A stretch of DNA of 64,000 bases from Flaviramulus basaltis (GCF_900114265.1 NZ_FPKV01000001.1:1116001-1180000); one strand, 5' to 3'. Counted from the stretch's first letter, positions 8,739 through 19,003 are shown. Notes: generated by a model from the letters alone, not told the origin. Translations and numbers: made by a program.

Positions 8739-9261
8739 TTTCTATTCTATAAGATAAATACATATAAGAATCTCGAAATTCATCATGTGTGAAATTTGGA
8801 TTCCATTTTTTTAATTGTGTTGTAAGTTCAAATAGTTGATGAACTAAATCTTTATTAAATTTTTTAGGCTTTAGGTTTAAATCATTTTCGTGTATAATAT
8901 ATCTTCCAGCTTCACCTTTACAATTAATTACAAATCGAATATTTAAATAGCCAGAATCTATATAATTTCGATTTTCATAATTCGACATAATAAATTTTCG
9001 AAGACCGTTTTTACCTTCACTATATGTTGCTCTTTCTGGATTGTAATATTGAATTATATATTTTTCGTCACAAGTTTTAAAGCCCTCTGAGAATTTTGCC
9101 TCATCTGGATTTATATACTCAGCAGATTGGGTAAATAAAATGTTTTTAGGCAAGTATCTGTATTTATAATTATAATAACTAATACCAATAAAACAAGCAC
9201 ATAAAAATAGTAATACACCTAAAACTGAAGCAATAATTTTTAAAACCTTCTTTAATTTCAT
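8710..9261 (-). CDS. Membrane-anchored periplasmic protein with possible TonB-C-like fold
   Basis: 183 aa. One N-terminal membrane helix (about 8-30), then a periplasmic domain. The C-terminal 80 residues (LNIRFVINCKGEAGR, then a helix and FRDSYMYLSYRIENG) resemble the strand-helix-strand layout of TonB C-terminal domains, but no box motif is strong. It overlaps the TPR lipoprotein by 29 bp; the two are probably made together. The fold call is an inference; the function is unknown. Confidence 0.6.
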   Translation of the reverse strand: MKLKKVLKIIASVLGVLLFLCACFIGISYYNYKYRYLPKNILFTQSAEYINPDEAKFSEGFKTCDEKYIIQYYNPERATYSEGKNGLRKFIMSNYENRNYIDSGYLNIRFVINCKGEAGRYIIHENDLNLKPKKFNKDLVHQLFELTTQLKKWNPNFTHDEFRDSYMYLSYRIENGNITEIIP

Positions 9262-9276
9262 AGGATTAAAACTACT

Positions 9277-9302
9277 AAAAAATCCTGCGAAAAGCAGGAT
9301 TT
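9277..9302 (-). terminator. Rho-independent terminator after aspS
   Basis: Stem AAATCCTGC (9280-9288) pairing with GCAGGATTT (9294-9302), loop GAAAA. On the minus strand it is followed by a run of T, as expected for the end of the aspS transcript. Confidence 0.8.
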
Positions 9303-9308
9303 AATTTT

Positions 9309-11063
9309 TTATGATTTTAAATTAAGTTTTAGGCTTAATTCTGTGAGTTGAGCATCATCTATTGGAGCAGGAGCATCAATCATAACATCTCTACCAGAAT
9401 TATTTTTTGGGAATGCAATAAAATCTCTAATGGTTTCTTGTCCACCTAAAATGGCAACCAATCTATCTAATCCAAAAGCTAAACCACCATGTGGAGGTGC
9501 GCCATATTCAAAAGCATCCATTAAGAAACCAAATTGAGCTTTTGCTTCTTCTTCGGTGAATCCTAAATGTTTAAACATTATAGCTTGTGTTCCTTTATCG
9601 TGAATTCTAATAGAACCACCGCCAATTTCATTTCCGTTTAATACTAAATCGTAAGCGTTTGCTTTTACGTCGCCTGGATTAGTGTCTAATAATTCTATTT
9701 GTCCGGGTTTTGGAGATGTAAAAGGATGGTGCATAGCGTGATAATGACCAGTTTCTTCATCTAATTCAAGTAAAGGGAAATCAATTACCCAAAGTGGAGC
9801 AAATACTTTTGGATCTCTTAGTCCTAAACGTGTTGCTAATTCCATGCGTAACGCACTTAATTGTGCACGCGCTTTATTTTTATCTCCAGATAATACGCAG
9901 ATTAAATCACCAGCTTTTGCGTCTGTTACTTCTGCCCATTTTGCTAAATCGCCTTGATCGTAAAATTTATCTACAGAAGATTTGAATGTTCCATCATCGT
10001 TACAACGAGAATATACCATTCCTAAAGCACCAACTTGTGGACGTTTTACCCAATCAATTAAAGCATCAATTTCTTTTCTAGTATACGTATTTCCACCAGG
10101 AACAGCTATCCCTACAACTAATTCGGCATTATTAAAAACTCCAAAATCTTTGTGTTGTGCAACTTCGTTTAATTCTCCAAACTCCATTCCAAAACGAATG
10201 TCTGGTTTGTCGTTTCCGTATAAACGCATGGCATCGTCATAAAGCATTCTTGGGAATTTTTCTATTTCAACTCCATTCACTTCTTTAAGTAAGTGGCGTG
10301 TTAATCCTTCAAATACATTTAAAATATCTTCTTGCTCTACAAATGCCATTTCACAGTCAATCTGAGTGAATTCAGGTTGTCTGTCTGCACGTAAATCTTC
10401 ATCTCTAAAACACTTTACAATCTGGAAGTATTTATCCATTCCACCAACCATAAGCAATTGCTTAAAAGTTTGAGGCGATTGTGGTAAGGCGTAAAATTCA
10501 CCTTCATTCATACGAGAAGGCACAACAAAATCACGTGCGCCTTCTGGTGTAGATTTTATTAAATAAGGTGTTTCAATTTCTGTAAACCCATCGTTAGATA
10601 AATAATTTCTAACCTCTTGAGCTACTTTTGCTCTAAAAATTAAGCTGTTTTTTACAGGATTACGACGAATATCTAAATAGCGATATTTCATACGTATATC
10701 TTCACCACCATCCGTTTTGTCTTCAATTGTAAATGGCGGAAGCAATGCTTTATTTAAAATGTTTAATTCTGAAACTAAAATCTCAATATCACCAGTTGGA
10801 ATATTTGGGTTTTTTGAAGCACGTTCTATAACATTTCCTTTAACCTGAATAACAAACTCTCGACCTAGATTTTGAGCTTGCTCCATCATTGTTTTAGAAG
10901 TACGTTCTTCGTCAAAAACAAGTTGAGTTATACCGTAACGATCACGTAAATCTACCCAAACAATAAACCCTTTATCTCTCGATTTTTGAACCCAACCTGC
11001 TAAGGTTACTTCTGTATTAATATGTGATGCTCTTAACTCACCACAATTATGACTTCTGTACAT
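9309..11063 (-). CDS. aspS: Aspartyl-tRNA synthetase
   Basis: 584 aa, class II synthetase of the bacterial type. An N-terminal OB-fold anticodon domain ([20 protein letters not shown]) is followed by motif 2 ([15 protein letters not shown]), a GAD insertion region and motif 3 ([14 protein letters not shown]). Start ATG 11063 gives [11 protein letters not shown], the normal bacterial N-terminus; the frame continues upstream for 84 codons, but that part is not protein-like and contains the promoter. A terminator follows directly. It charges tRNA-Asp in the cytoplasm. Confidence 0.96.
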   Translation of the reverse strand: MYRSHNCGELRASHINTEVTLAGWVQKSRDKGFIVWVDLRDRYGITQLVFDEERTSKTMMEQAQNLGREFVIQVKGNVIERASKNPNIPTGDIEILVSELNILNKALLPPFTIEDKTDGGEDIRMKYRYLDIRRNPVKNSLIFRAKVAQEVRNYLSNDGFTEIETPYLIKSTPEGARDFVVPSRMNEGEFYALPQSPQTFKQLLMVGGMDKYFQIVKCFRDEDLRADRQPEFTQIDCEMAFVEQEDILNVFEGLTRHLLKEVNGVEIEKFPRMLYDDAMRLYGNDKPDIRFGMEFGELNEVAQHKDFGVFNNAELVVGIAVPGGNTYTRKEIDALIDWVKRPQVGALGMVYSRCNDDGTFKSSVDKFYDQGDLAKWAEVTDAKAGDLICVLSGDKNKARAQLSALRMELATRLGLRDPKVFAPLWVIDFPLLELDEETGHYHAMHHPFTSPKPGQIELLDTNPGDVKANAYDLVLNGNEIGGGSIRIHDKGTQAIMFKHLGFTEEEAKAQFGFLMDAFEYGAPPHGGLAFGLDRLVAILGGQETIRDFIAFPKNNSGRDVMIDAPAPIDDAQLTELSLKLNLKS

Positions 11064-11080
11064 ATTAAAATTTTGATGTG

Positions 11081-11088
11081 CAAATTTA
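11081..11088 (-). promoter_or_regulatory. -7 promoter element of aspS (TAAATTTG)
   Basis: Exact TAnnTTTG match, ending 17 nt before the ATG at 11063. No convincing -33 element was seen. Confidence 0.5.
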
Positions 11089-11591
11089 ATCAAATACGGC
11101 AGAGTATGAATTGTTATGCTTCTTTTTTTGAGGTTTAATTTTTTGCTTAATAAAATGTTTTTAACAATAAGACAGGGGTTTTTTGTGAAAAATAAAACAT
11201 TTACTTTTTTGGTTAAGACGATAGTAATAGTTTTAGTTTCAATTTTTATTAAAATAGCAGGTAAATACTTTGTTTTTTTGCGTATAATGTTATGAATCGT
11301 TTTATTACTATGCATACATTAATAAGACTAATTCAAAATAAATTTGTTATGATTAATTATTACATTTAAAATCATTGACATTTCTAATGTTTATAGGGCT
11401 TCTGGAACAATGTTAGCGCAGGAAGAATACAGTATTGACTATGATAACAGATTTAATTTAAATATAAGTGTACAACTACAGATTTTGATGGAGGAATATT
11501 CCGTTTCTTCCATTAGTGTAGACATGTTGTTTTTTTTCTTACATGTGTTGTGATACAAAAGAGGTAGTGGTTTGTGGTAGCGCTGGATTAA
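11089..11591 (+). other. Gene-poor interval upstream of aspS
   Basis: About 500 bp without a convincing gene. One 47-codon plus-strand frame (11410-11553) opens with MLAQEEYS; it has no recognisable homology and may be decayed coding sequence related to the receptor remnant that follows. Otherwise the interval is low-complexity and AT-rich. Confidence 0.4.
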
Positions 11592-11834
11592 GTTGTATTA
11601 ATTGCATCTAAACTTGTAGCCGATTTATCTTTTGGTTACAAAGTATCAGAAAGTTTAACGATTACTGTTGGAGCCAATAACTTGTTAGATGTTTATCCAG
11701 ATAGAGCAATTGAAGCTAACAGAAGAAGAGAAAGGTTTTATTTGTCTAGACGTTCTCAAGAATTTGGTATAGGTGGTAGATTCTTATTTGGTAGATTAAG
11801 CTTTAAATTAAAATTAAAAAAACACTTATATTGA
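11592..11834 (+). pseudogene. TonB-dependent receptor, C-terminal remnant
   Basis: An 80-codon frame with no start codon (a stop lies just upstream at 11589-11591). The translation has LVADLSFGYKVSESLTITVG, then NNLLDVYPDR, and ends in FGIGGRFLFGRLSFKLKL plus a few residues. This is the pattern of the last strands of a TonB-dependent outer-membrane receptor barrel. The plug and almost all of the barrel are missing. A bidirectional terminator follows. It is best read as the 3' stump of a deleted receptor gene. Confidence 0.75.
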
Positions 11835-11840
11835 ATAAAA

Positions 11841-11868
11841 AAAAGCCTCAACATATGTTGGGGCTTTT
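11841..11868. terminator. Bidirectional terminator
   Basis: Stem AAAAGCCTCAACA with TGTTGGGGCTTTT around a 2-nt loop (one G-T pair), flanked by A and T runs, so it can work on both strands: for the receptor remnant (plus) and the efflux operon (minus). Confidence 0.8.
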
Positions 11869-11900
11869 TTTGCTATCAATCTTAATAAAGTTTAATTAAA

Positions 11901-14900
11901 CTAGTCAATTCTCTTATCCATATTAAAAACCTCTTGAGCTTTTGCTTGATTATGTTTTGCAACTCGATTACTATACAACCACATTTTTAATTTCATGGTT
12001 AAAAAGAATAAGACAGGAACAACTATTAAGGTTAAAAAGGTTGCTACAAATAAACCATAAATTACGGTCCAAGCTAATGGTCCCCAAAACACAACGTTAT
12101 CTCCTCCCATATATATATTAGCATCAAAGTCTTTAAATAGTGTAAAGAAGTTAATGTTTAAACCAATTGCTAGTGGGATTAACCCAAGTATGGTGGTAAT
12201 AGCAGTTAGTAAAACGGGTCTTAAACGTGCTTTTCCTGCTTTTACAATACTTTCAAATAGATCTTCGGTTTCTAAATATTCATCAGTATCTAAATCTAAA
12301 TCATTCTTTTTTCGGTCAATAAGTAATTGGGCATAATCTAAGAGTACTACACCATTGTTTACTACAATTCCTGCTAGTGAAATGATACCAACCATTGTCA
12401 TCATAATTACAAAGGCAGAACCCGATATAACAATACCACCAAATACACCAATAAAGCTCAAAAATATAGCTAACATGATGATAGCGGGTTTTGAAACGGA
12501 GTTAAATTGAAATATTAGAATAAAAAAGATTAAACCTAATCCGGTAAAAAAGGCACCCATTAAAAAGGCCATTTGTTTATTTTGTTCTTCAATTTGTCCT
12601 GTATAATCTATCTTAATGTTTTCAGATAAACCTTCATAGCTTTTCATTTCATTCTGAATTTGAGTCACAATAGCACCAGCATCAGTAAACCCTGGAGCTA
12701 AAGCAGAATAAACGGTTACAACACGTTTAGTTTCTTTGTGCTTAATGGCGCTAAAACCAGAATTATTTTCATGGTGTGCAACTGAAGATAATGGAATGTC
12801 TTTAATTTGCCCTGTATTATCTCTAAAGGTTATATTTTGATTAAATAAAGCACTTGTATTGTATCTATTTTCTTTATTAAAACGTACATAGATATCAAAA
12901 TCATCACCACCTTCTTTATAAATACCAGCTTTTGATCCAAAAATAGAATTACGTAATTGTTGACCAACTTGCGAAGCGCTTACACCTAATTCACCAGCTT
13001 TTTCACGATTTACCGTAACTTTCATAGAAGGCTTATCTTTATTAACATCTATTTTAAGTTCGTCAATACCAGGAATATTCTTAGTGTTAATAAACTCACG
13101 CATATTCTCAGCAGTAGCGATTAGTTCATTATAATTATCCCCTTCAATTTCAATATTAATAGGAGCTCCAGCAGGAGGACCATTAACATCTTTTTCAACT
13201 GAAATAAGTACTCCAGGATAAATACCAGCTAAAGCAATTTGTACTTTTTGGCGTAATAATTCACTGTCTTCTCCTTTTCTATACTTATACTCACGCATAG
13301 AAGCAGTAATTTTTGCTTTATGTGGCATTTCAGCAGCAGAACCACCATCAGTTTGTGGGTTTCCTGCACCTTCACCTACTTGCGAAACTGCATTTTCTAC
13401 TAAAAAGTTATAATCTCCTTCTTTGTATTGGCTATCATCTAAAACCTCAAAAACGTGTTGTTCTATCTCTTTAGTAATGGCATTTGTTTTTTCAATAGCT
13501 GTACCTTGAGGATATTCTATATAAACAATAATTTGATTTGGCTTATTGTCTGGGAAGAATTCAACTTTAGTACGTTGTGTCGCTAAAGATGCTCCAAATG
13601 CAACAAAAGCAAGAATTAATAAAACAAAAGTTCCTATACTTAGTACATATGGTCTTTTTCCTGAAAGTGCACGACGTAGTTGATTTTCATACCAATTTTC
13701 TAATTTTCTTAGTGTTTTGGTTTGGAAACTATTTGCCCATTTACGCAAGAATAAACGGTATACCCAAAGCATAATTGCTGTAAATACCATGAGTGTGCCT
13801 AAAGCTCTATATTGACCGCCAACAATAAAAACAAATATGCCTATCACAGCCATTATAATTGTTGTTTTAATGATTTGCTTTAATGGCATGTCTTTGTCTT
13901 CGGTACTCATAAACTGAGATACTAAAACAGAGTTAAAGAAAATGGCAACAAATAATGATGATCCTAAAACAATGGATAGTGTTATTGGTAAAATCATCAT
14001 AAACTCGCCCATAATTCCAGGCCATAAACCTAACGGAATAAAAGCGGCAACTGTTGTAGCCGTAGAAATAATGATTGGAAATGCAATTTCGCCAATTCCT
14101 TTTTTAGCGGCATCTATTCTACTCATACCTTCCTCGTCCATTAAACGATATACGTTTTCAACAACCACAATACCATTATCTACAAGCATTCCAAGTCCCA
14201 TAATTAATCCAAAAAGAACCATGGTATTTAAACTATGACCAAGTAAGTTTAATATCATTAGCGACATAAACATAGACATTGGAATAGCGAAACCAACAAA
14301 TATGGCGTTTTTGAATCCTAAAAAGAACATTAAAACGGTTACAACTAGAATAACCCCAAAAATGATGTTATTTACTAAATCATCTACCTGACCAATAGTT
14401 ACAGAGGATTGATCATTTGAAATGGTTACTTTTAAATCTTGTGGAAAAATATTTTCAGTAGTGTTTTTAACAATAACTTGAATTTGCTCTGCAGCAGCAA
14501 CCATGTTTTTTCCTGCTCGTTTTTTAACATCTAACATAACAACAGGTTCGCCATACTCTCTTGCAAAAGTGGTTTTGTCTTCGTCTTTAAAAGCTACAGT
14601 TGCTACATCTTTTAGGTATATAGATTTTCCGTTTTCAGATTTTACAACAAAATTTTCTAGTTCTGAAGGGGTTTCTATTTCTCCTAAAACACGAATGGTT
14701 CGTCTTTGTCCGCTTGCAATTAAATTACCTGCAGACATGGTTACGTTTCCTCCATTTATTGCGCCTATAATATCGCTAAAAGTAACTTGTGCAGCCATCA
14801 TTTTGTAGATGTCTACTGCAACTTCAACTTCTTTTTCTTGAGCACCACGAATGTCTGCTTTTTTAATTTCATCAAGATCTTCAATTTCATCTTGAAGTAT

Positions 14901-15422
14901 TTCAGCATATTCTTTTAACTTTTCTATTGGGTAATCTCCAGAAATATTAATATTAAGAATTGGCATTTCTTCAGATAAACTCAACTCAAAAACATCTGGT
15001 TCTACTTTTGCACCATTAAATGTTGGCCAATCTTCACCGGAAGTTTCAGTGTCAATTTCATCTTTAACTTTTTGCTTAGCTTGCTCAACTGTTATGTTTT
15101 CGTCAAACTCAACAATAATCATTGAGTAGTCTTCTTGTGATGTTGAGGTAATTTCTACCTTATTGCTAACCGTTTTTAATTTATCTTCTAAAGGATCGGT
15201 AATAAGTTTTTCAATATCTTCGGCTGTGTTTCCAGGAAAAACTGAGCTTACATAAATTTTAGTTTCATTTACCTCCGGGAAATTTTCTCTAGACATGCTA
15301 AAAAAAGCAGAAATACCTAAATAGAAAATAACTAAAATAAGCACATACATTGTGGTCTTATTATTTATAGCCCAAGAGGATAAACCAAATTCTTTATCGA
15401 CTTGTTTTTTTTGTTTAGTCAT
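11901..15422 (-). CDS. RND-family efflux permease (inner-membrane pump subunit)
   Basis: 1173 aa, AcrB-like layout: two halves, each with one helix, a large periplasmic loop and five to six helices. The TM4 proton-relay motif reads LVDNGIVVVENV (Asp kept, second Asp replaced by Asn), and the TM10 Lys of AcrB is Asn in GIVVNNGVVLLDYA; this D/N/N pattern occurs in many non-AcrB members. It is the proton-driven pump of a tripartite system with the adaptor (9 bp upstream) and the TolC-like channel. The substrate is unknown; drugs or lipophilic compounds are inferred from the family. Confidence 0.92.
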   Translation of the reverse strand: MTKQKKQVDKEFGLSSWAINNKTTMYVLILVIFYLGISAFFSMSRENFPEVNETKIYVSSVFPGNTAEDIEKLITDPLEDKLKTVSNKVEITSTSQEDYSMIIVEFDENITVEQAKQKVKDEIDTETSGEDWPTFNGAKVEPDVFELSLSEEMPILNINISGDYPIEKLKEYAEILQDEIEDLDEIKKADIRGAQEKEVEVAVDIYKMMAAQVTFSDIIGAINGGNVTMSAGNLIASGQRRTIRVLGEIETPSELENFVVKSENGKSIYLKDVATVAFKDEDKTTFAREYGEPVVMLDVKKRAGKNMVAAAEQIQVIVKNTTENIFPQDLKVTISNDQSSVTIGQVDDLVNNIIFGVILVVTVLMFFLGFKNAIFVGFAIPMSMFMSLMILNLLGHSLNTMVLFGLIMGLGMLVDNGIVVVENVYRLMDEEGMSRIDAAKKGIGEIAFPIIISTATTVAAFIPLGLWPGIMGEFMMILPITLSIVLGSSLFVAIFFNSVLVSQFMSTEDKDMPLKQIIKTTIIMAVIGIFVFIVGGQYRALGTLMVFTAIMLWVYRLFLRKWANSFQTKTLRKLENWYENQLRRALSGKRPYVLSIGTFVLLILAFVAFGASLATQRTKVEFFPDNKPNQIIVYIEYPQGTAIEKTNAITKEIEQHVFEVLDDSQYKEGDYNFLVENAVSQVGEGAGNPQTDGGSAAEMPHKAKITASMREYKYRKGEDSELLRQKVQIALAGIYPGVLISVEKDVNGPPAGAPINIEIEGDNYNELIATAENMREFINTKNIPGIDELKIDVNKDKPSMKVTVNREKAGELGVSASQVGQQLRNSIFGSKAGIYKEGGDDFDIYVRFNKENRYNTSALFNQNITFRDNTGQIKDIPLSSVAHHENNSGFSAIKHKETKRVVTVYSALAPGFTDAGAIVTQIQNEMKSYEGLSENIKIDYTGQIEEQNKQMAFLMGAFFTGLGLIFFILIFQFNSVSKPAIIMLAIFLSFIGVFGGIVISGSAFVIMMTMVGIISLAGIVVNNGVVLLDYAQLLIDRKKNDLDLDTDEYLETEDLFESIVKAGKARLRPVLLTAITTILGLIPLAIGLNINFFTLFKDFDANIYMGGDNVVFWGPLAWTVIYGLFVATFLTLIVVPVLFFLTMKLKMWLYSNRVAKHNQAKAQEVFNMDKRID

Positions 15423-15430
15423 AGCTTAGA

Positions 15431-16600
15431 TTATTGATTGATTACTTTTACTGTTTGACCATCTTTTACACTTCTAGCGCCTTCTTGAACAATTTCAGAA
15501 CCATCTTCTATGCCATTTAAAACTTCAATAACATCGCCTTGAGTTTTACCTGTTTCTATAATAATTCGCTCTGCTAAACCTTCGTTATTACTGTCTTTGT
15601 TTTTTACAACATAAATGTATTGTTCACCTTCAGCATTTTCAGAAATAATACTTTGAGGAATTAATAATGCTTCCTCGTTTGTATAATCGTTTATTTTAAG
15701 TTTAGCCGTTAAGTTCGGTTTGATGTTTTTATCTTTATTTGGTACAGCAACTTCTATTTTAAATGTTCTGTTTGCAGGATTAATAAAGTTACCAGCTTGT
15801 CTTATTTTAGCATCTAGAGTTTTTCCTAAAACAGGAATTTCTACGATAACATTTTTGTTTTCGGTAACATTACTAATATAATTTTCAGGAACATCTGTTT
15901 CTATATACATATCATCTAGGTTTACAATACGCATTAATTGTGATTGCCCAGCTCCAACTACACTTCCTTGCTCAGTAATTATATCGTCTATAGTTCCAGA
16001 AAATGGTGCACGAACTAGCGTTTTTCCTACTTGTTGTTGTAGTTGATTTACAGCTTGTTCTTGTGCTTCATAGTTAGATTTTGCTTGTAAATATTGAATT
16101 TCACTTCCTATTTTTTGACTCCAAAGACGCTCTTGACGATCAAAAGTAGTTTTAGCCAAATCGGATTGAATTTTTAATTGCGCTAGTTGTTGACTTAAAC
16201 CACCGTCGTCAATTTTTGCAAGTAATTGTCCTTTTGAAACTTTTTGTCCTTCTTTAACATATACTTTTGTTAAAACACCATTATATTCTGGGTAAATAAC
16301 TAAAACATTTTTTGTGCTTACATTACCTTGTAATTCTAAATAATGATTAAAAACTTCGTGTTTAGCAGTGAATGTGGTAATTAAAGGCACTTTTTTAGTA
16401 GTGTCTAAAACCGAAATTTTATGATCTAATTGTTTTAATTGTTCAGCTATTTCTTGTTGTTTAGCAACAACTTCTGATCTTTTAGCTCTTATTTTTTCTA
16501 AATTTTCAGTTGCAATTACAGCTTCTACTGTTTGCTTTTTGTCACCTCCACAAGAGGTTAATAGAAGTGTAGTTACTAAAATTATGTATATATATTTCAT
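15431..16600 (-). CDS. RND efflux periplasmic adaptor lipoprotein (membrane fusion protein)
   Basis: 389 aa. Signal ending in LLLTSCGG marks a lipoprotein. A short coiled coil, a lipoyl-like barrel half (VYVKEGQKVSKGQLLAKID) and its partner half (VRAPFSGTIDDIITEQGSVV), then beta-barrel and membrane-proximal domains follow. The start is ATG 16600, 7 nt after the tolC stop; an ATG at 16618 overlaps the tolC end and is less likely. It links the pump to the outer-membrane channel. Confidence 0.92.
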   Translation of the reverse strand: MKYIYIILVTTLLLTSCGGDKKQTVEAVIATENLEKIRAKRSEVVAKQQEIAEQLKQLDHKISVLDTTKKVPLITTFTAKHEVFNHYLELQGNVSTKNVLVIYPEYNGVLTKVYVKEGQKVSKGQLLAKIDDGGLSQQLAQLKIQSDLAKTTFDRQERLWSQKIGSEIQYLQAKSNYEAQEQAVNQLQQQVGKTLVRAPFSGTIDDIITEQGSVVGAGQSQLMRIVNLDDMYIETDVPENYISNVTENKNVIVEIPVLGKTLDAKIRQAGNFINPANRTFKIEVAVPNKDKNIKPNLTAKLKINDYTNEEALLIPQSIISENAEGEQYIYVVKNKDSNNEGLAERIIIETGKTQGDVIEVLNGIEDGSEIVQEGARSVKDGQTVKVINQ

Positions 16601-16607
16601 GGTGTGG

Positions 16608-17933
16608 TTATTTTTCAATGTTTAATAAGTTTGTAAGAGTTGCTTTTTTGTTGATAACGTCAATAATGGATTGTAAATATTCTTGTTGAATGGTGTAAAG
16701 TTGCACTTGAGCTTGTCTCAAATCAAAACTACTTGCAATACCTTCTTTATATTTAATGGTATTTTTTCTTTCGATTTTTTCAGCTAATGTTAAGTTTTTT
16801 TGTTTGTTAGCATAAGTGTCTATAGCTAAACTATATTCGTTTTTTGCATTCTTAAAGTCAACTTCTAACTGGTTTTCAGTTTCTATAAGGTTGTTTTGTG
16901 CAATGTCCCATTCAATTTTGGCTTTTTGTCTTTTTGCTCTGCCTCCAAAAGAACTAAATATAGGTACTGTTAAACTAACACCACCTGCACTAGTAAATAA
17001 CCATTCTTGCTCTTTTTTAAAATAAGTTGAAAAGTGATCACTGTATCCTAAATAGTTAGAAGTAACAAAGGCATTTAATTTTGGTAATTGTTCAGATTTT
17101 TCTAATTTATATTCCAATCCTTTACTTGTTACATCGTTAACTGCAATTTTATAATCAACATTGTTAGAAACAGGATATTCATTACTAATCAATTCCAATG
17201 AAACATTATCAATCACTAAAGATTCTAAAGAATCTGTTAATTCAATGGTGTCATTAGAATCTAAGCCAAGTAAAACTTTTAAGTATCCTTTGGATATTTC
17301 GTGTAATGTTTCTAAGTTTTTTAAGTTAATTTCTAAGCTTGAAAGTGTTAATTGAAGTTGCTCAACATCTTCTTCTTCAGTTAAACCATTTTCAAAAATT
17401 TTAGTAGTTTCATCTAAATTATTCTTTAAAACACTAATATTATTTTTTGTAATCACAAGACTTTCCTTGGTTAGTAAGGCATTACTATAAGCACTAACAA
17501 TAGATGTTTCAATCTGATTTTGAGTTTTTTCTTTAGCGTTTTGAGAAATTTCTAAAAACACTTTGTTGGATTGGAGTCCAACAATATAACCGCCATCAAA
17601 AAGTAACTGAGTTAATGTAACGCTTGGTGTTACATTGTGTTTAGGGAATAAAAACAAAAGAGGGCTTCCAGGTTCAAGATCAGCAGTATTAAAAGGCGAT
17701 TTAATATTTATTGAGTAATCAACGGCGCCATTTATTTGGGGCAATCCTTGAGCAGTTGTTATCCATACTTCTTGTTCTGCTGCAAGAATATTTAAGTCTG
17801 CATTTTTTATGTTTCTATTATTTTTTAATCCAAAATTAATAGCTTCTTGGAGCGAAAAATTTTGCCTGATTTCTTGTGAAATCCCTGTTATAGAAATTAA
17901 AAAACTAAAAAATATAATTAGTTTGTGTTTCAT
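16608..17933 (-). CDS. TolC-family outer-membrane efflux channel
   Basis: 441 aa with a signal peptide (cleavage likely after ITGISQ). Two repeated outer-membrane efflux halves each begin with long helices (LQEAINFGLKNNRNI and, in the second half, LAEKIERKNTIKYKEG). It forms the trimeric outer-membrane duct of the tripartite pump. It begins 2 bp after the end of tetR, so tetR-tolC-adaptor-pump is one operon. Confidence 0.92.
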   Translation of the reverse strand: MKHKLIIFFSFLISITGISQEIRQNFSLQEAINFGLKNNRNIKNADLNILAAEQEVWITTAQGLPQINGAVDYSINIKSPFNTADLEPGSPLLFLFPKHNVTPSVTLTQLLFDGGYIVGLQSNKVFLEISQNAKEKTQNQIETSIVSAYSNALLTKESLVITKNNISVLKNNLDETTKIFENGLTEEEDVEQLQLTLSSLEINLKNLETLHEISKGYLKVLLGLDSNDTIELTDSLESLVIDNVSLELISNEYPVSNNVDYKIAVNDVTSKGLEYKLEKSEQLPKLNAFVTSNYLGYSDHFSTYFKKEQEWLFTSAGGVSLTVPIFSSFGGRAKRQKAKIEWDIAQNNLIETENQLEVDFKNAKNEYSLAIDTYANKQKNLTLAEKIERKNTIKYKEGIASSFDLRQAQVQLYTIQQEYLQSIIDVINKKATLTNLLNIEK

Positions 17934-17935
17934 TT

Positions 17936-18541
17936 TTATGATTGATTTGATGTTATAAATTTATTTAATATTTGTAGGCCGTTATCTGTAACAATAGCTC
18001 TTAAGTGGTATTCTAAATAACTCTCCATAAGGTATTCCATAGTATAAATTTCTTGTGGAAAAATAGAGTCGTCCTTTATTCCGGTCATACCGTTAAAGTA
18101 CATCCTAGATATAAAATCAACATTAATATGAGATCTAAATAATTTTGTATCTATACCTTTTTGAAGACTATCTTTAACCGAGTCGTGCATTTTCTCAAAT
18201 TGTTTAAGCTTAAGTACATCATATATTTGAGGATAGTACTTTTTAAGTTGATATTGAGGTGATGATTTTTCGTTTTTTAAATGTTGCATAACAAACATTT
18301 TAATGTCGTATAGCTGCTCAATAGGATTGTTTGAAGAATTACAGATACAATCTATTCCTTCACAAATGGTTTCGAAAAGCTCAAAGGTTACAGCCTCAAC
18401 TAACTTGGTTTTATTAGCAAAGTGTACATATATGGTTTTTTTAGATATACCCATTTCATTGGCGATATCGTCCATAGTAACACTTTTAAACCCTAGGTTT
18501 AAAAATAATTCTGCTGCTTTATGTATAATTTTTTCTCTCAT
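17936..18541 (-). CDS. TetR/AcrR-family transcriptional regulator
   Basis: 201 aa. The N-terminal helix-turn-helix is typical: FKSVTMDDIANEMGISKKTI followed by YVHFANKTKLVEAV. The C-terminal ligand domain is unassigned. First gene of the efflux operon, and a 30-bp inverted repeat covers its promoter. By analogy with the family, it probably represses its own operon and releases DNA when a pump substrate binds. Confidence 0.9.
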   Translation of the reverse strand: MREKIIHKAAELFLNLGFKSVTMDDIANEMGISKKTIYVHFANKTKLVEAVTFELFETICEGIDCICNSSNNPIEQLYDIKMFVMQHLKNEKSSPQYQLKKYYPQIYDVLKLKQFEKMHDSVKDSLQKGIDTKLFRSHINVDFISRMYFNGMTGIKDDSIFPQEIYTMEYLMESYLEYHLRAIVTDNGLQILNKFITSNQS

Positions 18542-18551
18542 AATAAAGATG

Positions 18552-18582
18552 CAAAACTACAACAGGAAACTTTAAAAACAAA
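18552..18582 (-). promoter_or_regulatory. Promoter of the efflux operon
   Basis: -33 TTTG (18582-18579), 19-bp spacer and -7 TAGTTTTG (18559-18552), a full match to the Bacteroidota promoter layout. The -7 element ends 10 nt before the tetR ATG. Confidence 0.7.
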
Positions 18583-18593
18583 AAAAGTTTCCT
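18564..18593. promoter_or_regulatory. Candidate TetR operator (10-bp inverted repeat)
   Basis: Perfect arms AGGAAACTTT (18564-18573) and AAAGTTTCCT (18584-18593) around a 10-bp A-rich spacer. The -33 TTTG lies in the spacer/right arm, so bound repressor would block the promoter. Confidence 0.65.
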
Positions 18594-18660
18594 TAGTTTT
18601 AATAAAAAAATAACAATTATGAAATGATTACTTAAAACTAAGGCGTTTAAGAGGGTTTGT

Positions 18661-18993
18661 TTAGTCTTTTTTGCACCAGTTTTTGTTTTTAAACCTTTGT
18701 TTCCATTCTTCTTTAAACTTCTCTCTCTCTTCTGGCGACATACTTCTCATGTTATTCATTAAACGTTGTTTGCGCAAAGAATGTTTGTTCTTACCACAAC
18801 CATGGAAACCACCAAATAAAATTTTGCTCAAAACCAAAATTCCCATGGCCTGCCAATAGGTAATGCTTTTAACACCAATTATATCTGGTAAAATGCCGTT
18901 CCAAAGCCACAGAACTATAGCTGTTAATGCAAAAAGTATAAAGACTGGAACTATGAATAGAAATTTTCTTTTATGTTTAAATTTATGTCTCAT
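18661..18993 (-). CDS. Small membrane protein downstream of an ECF sigma factor
   Basis: 110 aa with two membrane helices (about 9-31 and 46-62), a GGFHGCGKNKH segment, and a basic tail with RSMSPEEREKFKEEW. Starts 11 bp after the sigma factor gene ends and must be cotranscribed. The position suggests an anti-sigma or regulatory partner, but there is no known anti-sigma motif; the tail resembles periplasmic metal-resistance (CpxP/Spy-like) helices only loosely. Confidence 0.65.
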   Translation of the reverse strand: MRHKFKHKRKFLFIVPVFILFALTAIVLWLWNGILPDIIGVKSITYWQAMGILVLSKILFGGFHGCGKNKHSLRKQRLMNNMRSMSPEEREKFKEEWKQRFKNKNWCKKD

Positions 18994-19003
18994 TGTAATA
19001 GGT

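Noticed and set aside
11064-11315. 84-codon N-terminal extension of aspS
   Set aside because: Bacterial AspRS starts at MYRSHN; the extension contains the -7 element and has low-complexity composition.
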